This document shows positions 8,963-16,996 of a stretch of 64,000 nucleotides of DNA, one piece after another; within the stretch, counting starts at the first letter, position 1; each line of letters starts with the position of its first letter. Made by a program: the position numbers and the translations under genes. This stretch comes from CAWCDJ01 sp963794265 (lineage in GTDB: Bacteria > Acidobacteriota > Terriglobia > Bryobacterales > Bryobacteraceae): contig CAWCDJ010000005.1 in NCBI GenBank assembly GCA_963794265.1, positions 703,665-767,664 of the forward strand, given 5' to 3'. Under the pieces are notes generated by a model. That model worked only from the letters and a program-made list of their open reading frames with translations, did no database searches and was not told the DNA's origin.

Positions 8963-9002
8963 GGATGAACACGGTTGGACTCGGATGGACGCGGGTGAAT
9001 TC
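8963..9002. repeat. Four degenerate 10-bp tandem units in the leader of the secreted protein gene
   Basis: Four consecutive decamers, ggatgaacac, ggttggactc, ggatggacgc and gggtgaattc, occupy exactly 40 bp between the predicted promoter and the TTG start. The period is exactly 10. The motif resembles GGATGAACGCGG-type repeats seen dispersed in many environmental bacterial genomes, which is recollection and was not searched. Confidence 0.7.
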
Positions 9003-9019
9003 CAGTCTATCACTACTCG

Positions 9020-9046
9020 ATAACACGAATAGCGGGAATTTGACAA
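9020..9046 (-). promoter_or_regulatory. Candidate promoter of the TIGR03437-type gene
   Basis: On the minus strand TTGTCA (9046-9041; five of six to TTGACA) is followed after 15 bp by TGTTAT (9025-9020; four of six to TATAAT). The -35 overlaps the T tract of the terminator of the preceding gene. The spacing is short, so this is only a candidate. Confidence 0.35.
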
Positions 9047-9074
9047 AAAAAGAGGGGAGCCGAAGCTCCCCTCT
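9044..9074 (-). terminator. Canonical rho-independent terminator
   Basis: On the minus strand a 10-bp stem AGAGGGGAGC / GCTCCCCTCT closes on a TTCG tetraloop (plus-strand positions 9051-9074) and runs straight into seven T residues (9050-9044). It lies about 50 bp after the stop codon of the gene at 9125-11023 and should end its transcript before the next gene. Confidence 0.92.
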
Positions 9075-9124
9075 CAGTAATTCAGTGAACTAACCTGCCG
9101 GTTTCCCTGGCAGATAAGGATTGA

Positions 9125-11023
9125 CTAGTTTTCCAGTTGTTCCGTCGCGGCGCGGGAACCCGTGCCGTTGGGCAGAACTAACGCCAGGTAGCCCATCGCC
9201 AGGTTGCGCGCACCGAGATCGCTGATGAACGCAAAGCCGTGAGCCAACTGGAAGTTGCAAACCGCAATCATGTAGCCCTGGAAGCCAGCGGCCGAAGTCG
9301 AGGCCAGGGTCGTGAACACGGTTCCGGTAGGAATGCTGTCGGTGACGACCGCGGCTGCCGGAGCGGAAGCACCGTAGAAGTTCAGGGTGCAAGTGCCGGC
9401 CTGCGGCCCGGTCCCAAACGGATCGGTGGTGGTATTCGCGATTGCGATACCCGTATCGAAACCAGCCTGGTTGGTGACAAACGGATAGAGGAGAACCGTC
9501 TGGCAAATCGCAACCGAGAACAGGTTGGAGGCGGAAGAGGTATCGATGAACCGCGGAATGAACGCGCTCGCGGAGGCCGTCGTGACGGTGCTGGTCGGAG
9601 CAAAGCTCATGTTGACCGTAGCCGTGCCGACCGGCGGGGTGTTGGTGCCCGGGTTGGCGGTATAGCTGATATAGACGCCGAACTTGAAGGTCTCAGCCAG
9701 GGACGGGTTGCTGTTGACGACTTCCCAGACTGCCGTGGCCGAGCCACTGACAACCGGCAATTCCGCAAGCGGAATTCCGCCGACCGTGGTGGTCGCGGTT
9801 ACCGTGGGGATTGAGCCGGAATCGGGAGTCGTTTCGCTGACGACCAACTGCGCAAAGCTGGTGGTTGCCTGACCGCCGGGCTGGCCAACCGCGGAACCGG
9901 TGGCGCTGGTCACATTGGTGGTCGAAACGAAAACGCGGACGCCTGCGGGCAGGTTGTTGAAGACCGCTTTGAGGCGAGTGCCGCTATCTGCCAGACCCGC
10001 CACCTGCATCGCGTTGGTGACAGAGTTGGTGGTGCTGATGTACGGGGCGATGAAGCCGGATTCCGAGTTGTAAATGGTTCCCGGAATGTTCTGATTAGCC
10101 ACGGGGGGATACGCATAGCCATTGTCCGCCGGCGGAGCAGCAACCCTGGTCTTAAACGCGGTCGCGAAGTTCTCACTATATTCCAGCGTTGCGACAGCCG
10201 ATTTGGTCTGCGTGCTGCACTGCTGGAAGGGGGTGGTGGAGACCACGTCAGAAGCGGCGGTGTTCCCAACCTTCGTGCTCAAACCGGACTGCACAAAGCC
10301 GGCAATCTGCACCGGGGAGTTCACCGGCAGAGCGGTATTGCCGCTAATCGAAACGGAAGCGAGCAACTGGGTGGTACCCGGCAGTCCGCCGCCGCCAAGA
10401 CCGGAGACATTGGCGCGAACATTGGTGATGCGGAAAATCCGCTCGACTCCGGTTGTGGAGGGAGCGAGAATCGGCACGCCGTTGAAAGTCACCTGGTTGC
10501 CGTTGACCAAGCCCTGATAGACGTTGAGCGCAGGGGTGATCGACGTCGCGCTGGAACTCGCCACAGTGATGCCGGAGCTGGGATCAGTCTGCGCGTACTG
10601 CACGCAGCCGGACGCCGGGGTGCCGCACGCCATCTGGGCCGCGCCCGGGCCGAAACCCGGAGCAGCCGGAGTCTGAGCAGAGCCCGGCTCGTCAATCAGG
10701 AGCAGAGCTTCCGAGGCGTTGGAGACGCCATTCGTGCCCAGCAGACGGCTGGTCACGTTGGTGCCCAGACTGACGGTAAAGTTGGCAGTCGGAATCGGCT
10801 GACCGGGGGCAGGAACCTGACCGCCGGTGCAAGTCAGAACGATGTCGCCAATCAGATCGGTAATGCCTTCCGAGCGAAGCAGCGGGGGTGCCGCCACGCT
10901 GGCACTACAGGTCAGCGGACCGGCGGTGGTAGTGCCGATCGGGCCGACGGCTATCTGCGCGCTCGCCAACCCGACGCATAGGGCCAGCAAAGCCATCGCA
11001 GTAAATAATCTGCGAAAATTCAT
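9125..11023 (-). CDS. Secreted protein of unknown function, 632 residues
   Basis: Not recognised as a named family. The product begins MNFRRLFTAMALLALCVG and has a textbook signal peptide with cleavage after ASA near residue 22. The mature part is rich in Thr, Ser, Ala, Val and Gly with beta-type patterning, few charged residues and only a handful of cysteines (for example LTCSASV and VLTCTGG near the start). This suggests an extracellular beta-sandwich protein. A C-terminal portion (about residues 500-620) around YPFVTNQAGFDTGIAIANTT resembles a domain seen by itself in acidobacterial secreted proteins, but I cannot name it. The start is well supported by AAGGAGAAGGAA directly upstream of ATG at 11023. 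The gene is monocistronic: its own long leader and a strong terminator bracket it. Confidence 0.8.
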   Translation of the reverse strand: MNFRRLFTAMALLALCVGLASAQIAVGPIGTTTAGPLTCSASVAAPPLLRSEGITDLIGDIVLTCTGGQVPAPGQPIPTANFTVSLGTNVTSRLLGTNGVSNASEALLLIDEPGSAQTPAAPGFGPGAAQMACGTPASGCVQYAQTDPSSGITVASSSATSITPALNVYQGLVNGNQVTFNGVPILAPSTTGVERIFRITNVRANVSGLGGGGLPGTTQLLASVSISGNTALPVNSPVQIAGFVQSGLSTKVGNTAASDVVSTTPFQQCSTQTKSAVATLEYSENFATAFKTRVAAPPADNGYAYPPVANQNIPGTIYNSESGFIAPYISTTNSVTNAMQVAGLADSGTRLKAVFNNLPAGVRVFVSTTNVTSATGSAVGQPGGQATTSFAQLVVSETTPDSGSIPTVTATTTVGGIPLAELPVVSGSATAVWEVVNSNPSLAETFKFGVYISYTANPGTNTPPVGTATVNMSFAPTSTVTTASASAFIPRFIDTSSASNLFSVAICQTVLLYPFVTNQAGFDTGIAIANTTTDPFGTGPQAGTCTLNFYGASAPAAAVVTDSIPTGTVFTTLASTSAAGFQGYMIAVCNFQLAHGFAFISDLGARNLAMGYLALVLPNGTGSRAATEQLEN

Positions 11024-11205
11024 TTCCTTCTCCTTGTGAATTGCGAAATTTGAATCGGTCGAAGTTCTCTCAACCTGAGCCTCAAAGTACAGCTAAAACT
11101 GTTCAGTCAACCAGGGAACTTCTCCGTGTCGGGCGGAGAGTCGATTACCGGCAGCTACCAAGTTAGCCTGCCGGGCAATGCTGAAGCCTTTTTCTGCGGC
11201 GCATG
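11024..11205 (-). promoter_or_regulatory. Long 5' leader with two perfect stem-loops (candidate structured RNA)
   Basis: A CATAAT box on the minus strand (11218-11213) would start a transcript near 11205, about 180 nt ahead of the ATG at 11023. The leader contains CCGGCAG (11148-11154) pairing with CTGCCGG (11168-11174), extended inward by CTA/TAG, and 8 nt away a second hairpin TCTCCG (11121-11126) / CGGAGA (11134-11139) with a 7-nt loop. I compared it by eye with c-di-GMP-I riboswitches and found no convincing match. No -35 stands out. Confidence 0.4.
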
Positions 11206-11867
11206 TCTGTTTATTATGTCGGGTTCTGCGCTCACAGCATACAAATACAAAATGGCACACCGAAATCAGACGCGGTAAAGATCGTTGTAACTGATTGCCC
11301 GTTCACTGTCAAGAGAAATTCTTTCCCTTCAGCACGAAACGGGGACCCGGCCAGCCTGACTTCCACGCCAAACAAGCTGGCACGATTAAAGCATGTAACC
11401 GCATCCAGAGTCAATAGTTTCGCACCGATCGGTCTCATTTTTTCAGGTATTGCGCGTGCAGTTAACAACCATTGCTGTTCTTGTGCTGTTCTTGCCCCTG
11501 TTTGCGGGTAGGGTCTATTCCCCGTGTGGACGGCACCTCAGAGGGAATTACGGTATTAATCTGAAAAAAGCCGGTGAACACCCGAGTAAGAGCTTCAAGC
11601 CCACTGATATTAATGATCGGCATTGTGAGCGAGAGCAACATGGCGCGAGCTTGGTATTAGCACGCTGTTCGCCACGCCGGGCCAAGCGCCGCGGACCGGG
11701 CATCCACTCCGTCCGAAAAGCGGCCGGACCCTTTCCCGGAAAGGGTTCGCCGCAGTCGTGCCGCCCTCGCAGGACTTGCTTTGCGGCTGACGGCAGCGGC
11801 CCCGAGCGAGTCGTTTTGGGCAATTGGTGGGGCTTGCGGACACACTTCGGGTACTACACCGCGGGAT
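11206..11867. other. About 660 bp with no supported gene
   Basis: Short ORFs exist on both strands (for example 11232-11468 minus and 11450-11887 plus), but none has a signal peptide, a Shine-Dalgarno, a recognisable domain or the strong third-position GC of the neighbours. The first part (to about 11640) is clearly more AT-rich than the flanks. A GG-N10-GC element (TGGCACG at 11378-11384 with AAGC at 11389-11392) on the plus strand resembles a sigma-54 promoter, but no gene follows it. A hairpin CCCTTTCC/GGAAAGGG lies near 11730-11747. It may be a degenerate gene or an unrecognised RNA. Confidence 0.5.
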
Positions 11868-12644
11868 TCAGATGGTCATGGCCATAAACCCGCCGTCCAC
11901 CCGCAGGATCGATCCGGTGACGAAGGAGGAAGCTTTCCGCGAGGCCAGGTAGACCGCGGCGCCGACCAGTTCGCCGGCATCGCCGAAGCGCTGCATCGGA
12001 GTATGCGTCATGATGCCGGCAGTGCGCTCGGGCGTAAGCAGCCTGCGATTCTGTTCGGCGGGAAAAAATCCGGGGAGGATGGCGTTCACGCGGATGTTGT
12101 GGGGGGCCAGCTCGCGAGCCAGAAACAGAGTGATCTGATTGACCCCGGCCTTGGCCACACCGTACGTCAATACTTTGGAGAGGGGCGGGCCGGAAGAGAC
12201 CGAGCTGATGTTGATGATGGAGCCACCGCGGCCGCTATCCACCATCGCCCTGCCGAAAACCTGGCAGGCCAGGAACACGCTCTTGAGGTCGACATCGAGG
12301 ATGCGATGCCACTCCTCTTCTCCGATTTCGAAGAACGGGGTGGGCGAGTTGACGCCTGCGGCATTGATGAGGATATCGACGCGGCCGAAGCGCTCCCGCA
12401 CGGCATCGAGCGCGCGCACGAGGTCGGATTTACTAGTGGCATCGCACTGAATGCCGAGAGCCTGATAGCCTTTCGAGGCAATCGCCTGCGCGCGCGCCTC
12501 GGCGTGTTCCCGGGTGCGTCCGGCGACCGCCACATGCGCGCCCGCCTCAGCGAGCCCTTCCGCCATGGCACCGGCCAGCACACCGCCGCCGCCGACCACG
12601 ACCGCTACTTCACCTTCTAAAGAGAAAAGTCCGCTATCGGCCAT
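11868..12644 (-). CDS. SDR-family oxidoreductase, D-mannonate oxidoreductase-like
   Basis: Classical short-chain dehydrogenase/reductase using NAD(P)H. The longest ORF starts at 12836, but its first 64 residues are arginine-rich shadow sequence. ATG at 12644 (MADSGLFSLEGEVAVVVGG) gives 258 residues, the normal family size. Visible motifs are the Rossmann loop VVGGGGVLAGAMA, the NAAG structural motif (LINAAGVNS), the catalytic Ser in NISSVSS, and YGVAKAG with the active-site Tyr and Lys. The loop GGGGVLxxAMA and the segment PGFFPAEQNRRLL resemble SDR-type fructuronate reductase/D-mannonate oxidoreductases, so hexuronate metabolism is the best guess. Gluconate 5-dehydrogenase or another sugar-acid dehydrogenase is possible. 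No uxaA/uxaC-type neighbours are present to support the pathway. Confidence 0.85.
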   Translation of the reverse strand: MADSGLFSLEGEVAVVVGGGGVLAGAMAEGLAEAGAHVAVAGRTREHAEARAQAIASKGYQALGIQCDATSKSDLVRALDAVRERFGRVDILINAAGVNSPTPFFEIGEEEWHRILDVDLKSVFLACQVFGRAMVDSGRGGSIINISSVSSGPPLSKVLTYGVAKAGVNQITLFLARELAPHNIRVNAILPGFFPAEQNRRLLTPERTAGIMTHTPMQRFGDAGELVGAAVYLASRKASSFVTGSILRVDGGFMAMTI

Positions 12645-12703
12645 TCCCTCGATGGTATCAGGGCTTGATTTGACGATGGCGGGAATCGTGGGGCTACAGG
12701 CGC

Positions 12704-13771
12704 TCAGCCCAGCACGGCGTCGGCCAGGTGCGGCTGGTACGTGCAGCGGGGATCTTCGGCCAGGTAGTCGCCGGTGAGGGCATAGGCGCGGGAGCGCGAT
12801 CCGCCGCAGATTTTCTGGTACTCGCAGATGCCGCACTTGCCTTCACGCTTGCTGGTATCTCGCAGACTGAGGAAGAGTTCGGAGTTGCGGTAGACATCCG
12901 TGAGCGGGCTGTTCAGCACATTGCCGCCGCTCACCGGGAGGAAACCGCTGGGATAGATTTCGCCCTTGTGCGAGACGAAAACGAAGCCCTTGCCGTCGCT
13001 CACCCCCGCGGTGCGCCAGGCGACCCCCTTGGCATTCTCGTTCTCGGCCGCACCGTGCTCGGCGCGGATGCGCTGCGCGACGTAACGCCGGTAGTGCATG
13101 GCCTCGGTGGTCTTGATTCCGAAGGGAGCGGTCTTCGAGAGGTCGTACATGAACTCGAAGACTTTCTCGTACTCTTCGGCGCGCAGGTCGTCATTTTCCT
13201 CGGCGCGTCCGGTCACGATCAGGAAGAAGAGGCTCCACATCTTCGAGCGCACTTCCTTGACGACCTCGGCAATTTCGGGCAGGTGTGCCATGTTGCGGCG
13301 CGTGACGGTGGTCTGGAACTGGGTGTCGAGCCCGATGTCGCGCGCGTGGCGGAGGGCCAGCATGGCGCAATCGAAGGTCCCGGGAACACCACGGAAATCG
13401 TCGTGCGATTTGGCATCGTGGCCGTCCACGCTGATGGCCATACGGGTGACGCCGGCCGCTTTGAATTCTTCGATGGCCCGAGGCGTCAGCAGCGGCGTGG
13501 CGCTGGGGGTGACGTTGGTCCGCAAGCCGATCTTTACCGAGTGGCGAATCAGGTCGAACAGGTCCGGCCGCTTGAGGGGGTCGCCGCCGGTGAACACCAT
13601 CAGCGGTTCGCCGAAACGGCGGATCTCATCCAACAGGCGGAACCCCTGCTCGGTGGTCAACTCGCCGGGATTTCGCTCCGACTGAGCGGAGGCGCGGCAG
13701 TGCACGCATGCCAGGTCGCAGGCCTGGGTTACTTCCCAGATCACGAGCATCGGGGATTGATCGAAGTTCAT
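12704..13771 (-). CDS. Radical SAM/SPASM-domain protein
   Basis: Iron-sulfur enzyme that cleaves SAM to start radical chemistry. The 355-residue product begins MNFDQSPMLVIWEVTQ, with GGAGAAGAG just upstream of the ATG at 13771; the ORF itself runs on to 13852 without support. The [4Fe-4S] motif CDLACVHC sits near residue 18, followed by the SAM-contact segment VFTGGDPLKR (GGEP-like, Asp replacing Glu). The C-terminus has the cysteine cluster CGICEYQKICGG plus a later DPRC, typical of SPASM auxiliary clusters. The arrangement resembles the TIGR04053/AhbD-like group, some of which act in haem or peptide maturation. No peptide precursor or haem gene lies next to it, so the substrate is unknown. 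Its stop is 59 bp from the SDR gene start and both may be cotranscribed. Confidence 0.87.
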   Translation of the reverse strand: MNFDQSPMLVIWEVTQACDLACVHCRASAQSERNPGELTTEQGFRLLDEIRRFGEPLMVFTGGDPLKRPDLFDLIRHSVKIGLRTNVTPSATPLLTPRAIEEFKAAGVTRMAISVDGHDAKSHDDFRGVPGTFDCAMLALRHARDIGLDTQFQTTVTRRNMAHLPEIAEVVKEVRSKMWSLFFLIVTGRAEENDDLRAEEYEKVFEFMYDLSKTAPFGIKTTEAMHYRRYVAQRIRAEHGAAENENAKGVAWRTAGVSDGKGFVFVSHKGEIYPSGFLPVSGGNVLNSPLTDVYRNSELFLSLRDTSKREGKCGICEYQKICGGSRSRAYALTGDYLAEDPRCTYQPHLADAVLG

Positions 13772-13874
13772 CTCTTCTCCAATTTGGACTATTTTTATCT
13801 GCATTTCGGTGACCACGATCACGGGCGCTGAAAACGCGGGAAAATACGACACTTCGACATGTGAAACTCTGGGG

Positions 13875-13892
13875 TTGGGGCATTTGCCCCAA
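13875..13892. promoter_or_regulatory. Perfect palindrome between the radical SAM gene and tmk
   Basis: TTGGGGCA-TT-TGCCCCAA is an uninterrupted 8-bp inverted repeat in the divergent gap between the radical SAM start (13771) and tmk (14019). It could be an operator for either gene. It has no flanking T run in either direction, so a terminator role is unlikely. Confidence 0.4.
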
Positions 13893-13901
13893 TACCAGGG
13901 T

Positions 13902-13999
13902 GGCCCGCTCCCTCACGGTCGCGGCTCTGTGTGAGAGTCGCGGTCTGTGCGAGAGTCGCGGCTGTGTGCGAGAGTCGCGGCTGCGCCAGAGCCGAGCGG
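13902..13999. repeat. Dispersed-repeat half-copy followed by three tandem 18-19 bp units
   Basis: The first 30 bp (13902-13931) nearly repeat the left arm of the palindromic element at 54189-54252. They are followed by three units of the form gcgagagtcgcggctgtgt (13931-13948, 13949-13967, 13968-13986), and then the 22-mer at 13978-13999, which recurs at 45199-45220 with two differences. The tandem units run into the tmk promoter region, so they form part of its upstream sequence. Confidence 0.8.
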
Positions 14000-14018
14000 T
14001 TACAATAGGGGCTTCACA

Positions 14019-14657
14019 GTGGACAAACGCGGCCTCTTCATCACTTTCGAAGGAATGGACGGTTCCGGCAAGACCACCCAAATGCACCGGTTGGCGGACC
14101 GGTTGCGGGCTATGGGACGGACGGTCCTGGAGACATCCGAACCCGGCGGTCCGCCGCTGGCGCAGAAGATCCGGCGCATTCTGCTCGATTCCGCCAACCA
14201 GGAGCTCAGTCCGACCACCGAACTGCTGCTCTATTTCGCGTCCCGGGCGCAGAACGTGGACGAGTGGATCCTGCCGGCGCTCGAGCGCGGCGAGATCGTG
14301 CTGTCGGACCGTTTCACGGATTCCTCGCTGGTCTACCAGGGCCGCGGGCGGGGGCTGGGGGCCGAAGCGGTGATGGCGCTCGACGCGATCGCCTGCCGGG
14401 GGGTGAAACCGGATCTGACGATCCTGGTGGATGTAGACCCGGAAGCCAGCCTGGCACGGGCGCGGGCCCGCAACGTGGCCGAACCGCATCCGGAGACCCG
14501 CATGGACGACCAGGCGATCGAGTTCCACCGCAAGGTCTACGTGGCGTACCACGACCTGGCGGCTTCCGAGCCGGAGCGCGTGAAGATGGTGAACGGGCGA
14601 ACGGCGATCGAGGCCATCGAGCAGGAAGTCTGGAATGTCGTCAGGCCCTATGTTTGA
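14019..14657 (+). CDS. tmk: Thymidylate kinase
   Basis: Phosphorylates dTMP to dTDP with ATP in the cytoplasm. The GTG at 14019 is chosen over the longer ORF start at 13947 because the upstream part is translated repeat DNA; AGGGG lies 8 bp before the GTG. The resulting 212 residues match the family length. Motifs are the P-loop FEGMDGSGKTTQ at once after the start, the DR(Y/F)-type motif LSDRFTDSSLVYQG, and a lid-like stretch ARARARNVAEPHPETRMDD. The arginine placement in P-loop and lid needs alignment to assign type I or II. TACAAT at 14001-14006 is a plausible -10. The gene overlaps holB by 23 bp; this tmk-holB pair is common in bacteria. Confidence 0.95.
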   Translation: MDKRGLFITFEGMDGSGKTTQMHRLADRLRAMGRTVLETSEPGGPPLAQKIRRILLDSANQELSPTTELLLYFASRAQNVDEWILPALERGEIVLSDRFTDSSLVYQGRGRGLGAEAVMALDAIACRGVKPDLTILVDVDPEASLARARARNVAEPHPETRMDDQAIEFHRKVYVAYHDLAASEPERVKMVNGRTAIEAIEQEVWNVVRPYV

Positions 14658-15672
14658 AAAATTCTGGGGCAACCCGCACGTGATTGAGGCGCTCCAGCAC
14701 ATGCTGGCGCAGGACCGCCTGGCGCAGACGCTGCTGTTTTCCGGGCCGGAGGGCGTGGGCAAAGCCACGCTGGCGCGCCGCCTGGGCGCGCGACTGCTGC
14801 CGCACCCCGAACCGATCGAGAAGGACGACCTGAGCCTGCCCGGCAACCTGGAGACGGTGGCGGCCCGCGAAAAGTGGCCGGCCGATAAGCGCAACGAAGA
14901 CCCGCTGCTGTTTGCGACGCACCCGGATTTCGTCACCTTCGCGCCTGACGGACCGCTGCGCCAGATCTCCATCCAGCAGACCCGCCTGCTGAAGGACCGG
15001 GCCCAATATCTGCCGCACCAGGGCAAACGCCGCATCTTCCTGATCGACCATGTGGATCGCGCCAACGATCAGGCGGCCAATTCCCTGCTGAAAACCCTCG
15101 AAGAGCCCCCCGACCACCTGGTGCTGATCATGACGGCCGAGAATGCCTACGACCTGCTGCCGACCATCCGCTCGCGGTCGGTGCTGTTCCAGTTCGCGCC
15201 GCTCCCGCGGGACGAAATGCGGGAGTTCGTGAAATCGCGCGGCCTGGATCACGCGGAACGGCGCGTGGCGCTGGCCGCCGGCAGTCCGGGCCTGGCGGTC
15301 TCGCTCGATCTCGACCTCTACGATAAGCGCCGCGCCGCCATGCTGGTGCTGCTGAAGACGGCGGCCGGGGCGGCGCCGTTCGCCTCGTGGGTGCCGGTGT
15401 CGGAAGCCATCGGCCGCAGCAGGAGCGAGAAGCTCGACGACTACCTGAAGGTGCTCTACGAACTGTTGCGCGACCTGCTGGTGCTGCGCGAGGGTTCGGG
15501 AGAGATCCGCAACGAGGATATCCGCCGCGAACTCGAAGCGCTGGCCGGCAAGGTCGAATTCGTCTGGATTCGCCGGGCGGTGGGGAGGGTTGACGAGATC
15601 GCCCGGCTAATCCGCCGCAATATTCAGAAGACCATCGCGCTCGACGCGCTGATCATGGATCTCGCCAGGTAA
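14635..15672 (+). CDS. holB: DNA polymerase III delta' subunit
   Basis: Clamp-loader subunit of the replicative polymerase, an AAA+ protein of 345 residues. It begins MSSGPMFEKFWGNPHVIEAL; ATG at 14635 has AGGAAG upstream, and ATG at 14650 is an alternative. Motifs are the Walker A-like FSGPEGVGKATLARR, the block IFLIDHVDRANDQAANSLLKTLEEPP containing Walker B, and the SRC-like sensor region RSRSVLFQF, where the usual SRC Cys is replaced (SRS). The zinc-binding cysteines found in many DnaX/HolB proteins are absent: the region between Walker A and B has none. The replaced Cys fits a delta' that does not hydrolyse ATP. It is translationally overlapped with tmk. Confidence 0.9.
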   Translation: MSSGPMFEKFWGNPHVIEALQHMLAQDRLAQTLLFSGPEGVGKATLARRLGARLLPHPEPIEKDDLSLPGNLETVAAREKWPADKRNEDPLLFATHPDFVTFAPDGPLRQISIQQTRLLKDRAQYLPHQGKRRIFLIDHVDRANDQAANSLLKTLEEPPDHLVLIMTAENAYDLLPTIRSRSVLFQFAPLPRDEMREFVKSRGLDHAERRVALAAGSPGLAVSLDLDLYDKRRAAMLVLLKTAAGAAPFASWVPVSEAIGRSRSEKLDDYLKVLYELLRDLLVLREGSGEIRNEDIRRELEALAGKVEFVWIRRAVGRVDEIARLIRRNIQKTIALDALIMDLAR

Positions 15673-15695
15673 AGCAGGCGAGCTCCGCTCACCTC

Positions 15696-15719
15696 GGCAG
15701 GCCGGGAAGCCTACCCTAC
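15696..15719 (-). repeat. 24-bp dispersed repeat, copy at the aroA 3' end
   Basis: On the minus strand this reads as a 24-mer with core TAGGGTAGGCTTCCCGGCCTG and covers the aroA stop codon. It matches the 24-mer at 17000-17023 (plus strand) at 21 of 24 positions. The two copies therefore form an inverted pair around aroA. Confidence 0.75.
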
Positions 15720-16991
15720 AATCTTCGCCAGTGTGTCCCAGAATTCGGGGAACGAAACCGACGCGGCTTCGGCATCGTGGATGACGGATTCGCCGTCCGC
15801 GGCGAGCGCGGCGACCGCGAACGCCATGGCCACACGGTGGTCGCCGAAGGAATCGAACGCGGCCGCGCGGAACTTCTGGCGGCCGGGGATCACCATTCCG
15901 TCGGGCCGCTCCTCGGCGGCAACACCCAGCCGGTGGAGGTTTTCAACCACGGTCCGGATGCGGTCGGTTTCCTTGACTCGCAGTTCGGAGGCGTCGCGCA
16001 CGGTAAGGCCTTGTTCGGCGGCGGCTCCGAGAACGGCCAGCACCGGAATTTCGTCAATCAGCGCGGCGGTGAGCGGACCTTCGATCACACCGCCCCGCAG
16101 GGCGGAGTGCTCCACGACGATTTCGCCGGCCAGCTCTCCATTGCGGCTCTCCAACTCGGGGATGCGGATGCCGGCGCCCATTCCGATCAGAAAATCGAGC
16201 AGAGCCGAGCGCGTGGGGTTCAGGCCGACGCCGCGGATGGATAGCCGCGACCCGGGCACGAGCAGCGCCGCGGCGAGGAAGAACGCAGCCGAGGAAAGGT
16301 CGGAAGGCACCGCGAGATCGCGGCCCGCCAGCCGGGGACGACCGGCCAGGGTGATGATGCCGCGGCTCGATGTGAGATCGGCTCCGAACTCCCGCAGCGC
16401 AATTTCGGTGTGATCGCGCGAGCGCACCGGCTCCGCGATGGAGGTTTCGCCTTCGGCAAAGAGCCCGGCGAACAGCACGCAGGTCTTGACCTGGGCGCTG
16501 GGGACGGGCAACTGGTAATAAATGGGCTTGAGTTTCCCACCCTGAATTTCGAGCGGAGGGAACTTGTCTTCCCGCGCCCGGATGCGCGCGCCCATTTCCG
16601 CGAGCGGCCTCATGATCCGCTGCATGGGGCGGCGCGAGAGCGATTCGTCGCCTCCGATGCGGCTGCAAAACGGCTGCGCCGCCAGGATGCCGGAGAGCAT
16701 GCGGATGGTGGAGCCGGAATTGCCGGCGTCGAGGCACGCGGCCGGGGCGCGCAGCCCATCGAGGCCGCGGCCGTGGATCGTGAACCCGGTTCCCTCCCCC
16801 GTAACTTCGATGCCCAGCGCGCGGATGCAGCCGAGCGTCGAATGGCAGTCGGCCCCGGTCGAATAGTTCCGGATGCGGGTGGGGCCTTCGGCGATGGAAG
16901 CGATCATCGCGTAACGGTGGGAGATCGATTTATCGCCGGGCAGGGTGAGGCTGCCGGAGAGAGCGGAAGCGGGAGCGATTCGTTTTTGCAT
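15711..16991 (-). CDS. aroA: 3-phosphoshikimate 1-carboxyvinyltransferase (EPSP synthase)
   Basis: Joins shikimate-3-phosphate and PEP in the sixth step of the chorismate pathway. ATG at 16991 gives 426 residues starting MQKRIAPASALSGSLTLPG; the much longer ORF continuing upstream is a shadow of the previous gene. Family motifs are LPGDKSISHRYAM (about 17-29), LDAGNSGSTIRMLSG (about 88-102), the segment RPMQRIMRPLAEMGA, and the C-terminal FGDHRVAMAFAVAAL. The Gly/Ala pattern LDAGNSGST is like class I enzymes (LGNAGTA-type differs), but sensitivity class cannot be set by eye. It begins 5 bp after the stop of the deacetylase gene, so the two are probably cotranscribed. Confidence 0.95.
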   Translation of the reverse strand: MQKRIAPASALSGSLTLPGDKSISHRYAMIASIAEGPTRIRNYSTGADCHSTLGCIRALGIEVTGEGTGFTIHGRGLDGLRAPAACLDAGNSGSTIRMLSGILAAQPFCSRIGGDESLSRRPMQRIMRPLAEMGARIRAREDKFPPLEIQGGKLKPIYYQLPVPSAQVKTCVLFAGLFAEGETSIAEPVRSRDHTEIALREFGADLTSSRGIITLAGRPRLAGRDLAVPSDLSSAAFFLAAALLVPGSRLSIRGVGLNPTRSALLDFLIGMGAGIRIPELESRNGELAGEIVVEHSALRGGVIEGPLTAALIDEIPVLAVLGAAAEQGLTVRDASELRVKETDRIRTVVENLHRLGVAAEERPDGMVIPGRQKFRAAAFDSFGDHRVAMAFAVAALAADGESVIHDAEAASVSFPEFWDTLAKIVG

Positions 16992-16996
16992 GAAGT

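Noticed and set aside
11121..11174. c-di-GMP-I (GEMM) riboswitch in the leader of the 9125-11023 gene
   Set aside because: The hairpin spacing and the conserved GCAAAGCC-type core are missing, so only an unclassified structured leader is reported.
11378..11393. GG-N10-GC element (TGGCACG...AAGC) in the orphan region as a sigma-54 promoter
   Set aside because: Only the GG and GC match well (-12 is AAGC instead of TTGC) and no gene follows on that strand.
11548..11823. 91-residue minus-strand ORF in the orphan region
   Set aside because: Arg/Pro/Cys-rich composition, no ribosome site and overlapping ORFs on both strands, so not distinguishable from random high-GC frames.
13931..13986. Tandem 18-19 bp units as a CRISPR array
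   Set aside because: The units abut without spacers and drift in sequence; no cas gene in the window.
13626..15065. 479-residue minus-strand ORF over tmk and holB
   Set aside because: Opposite two clear housekeeping genes and without motifs; only its end overlaps true minus-strand coding sequence.
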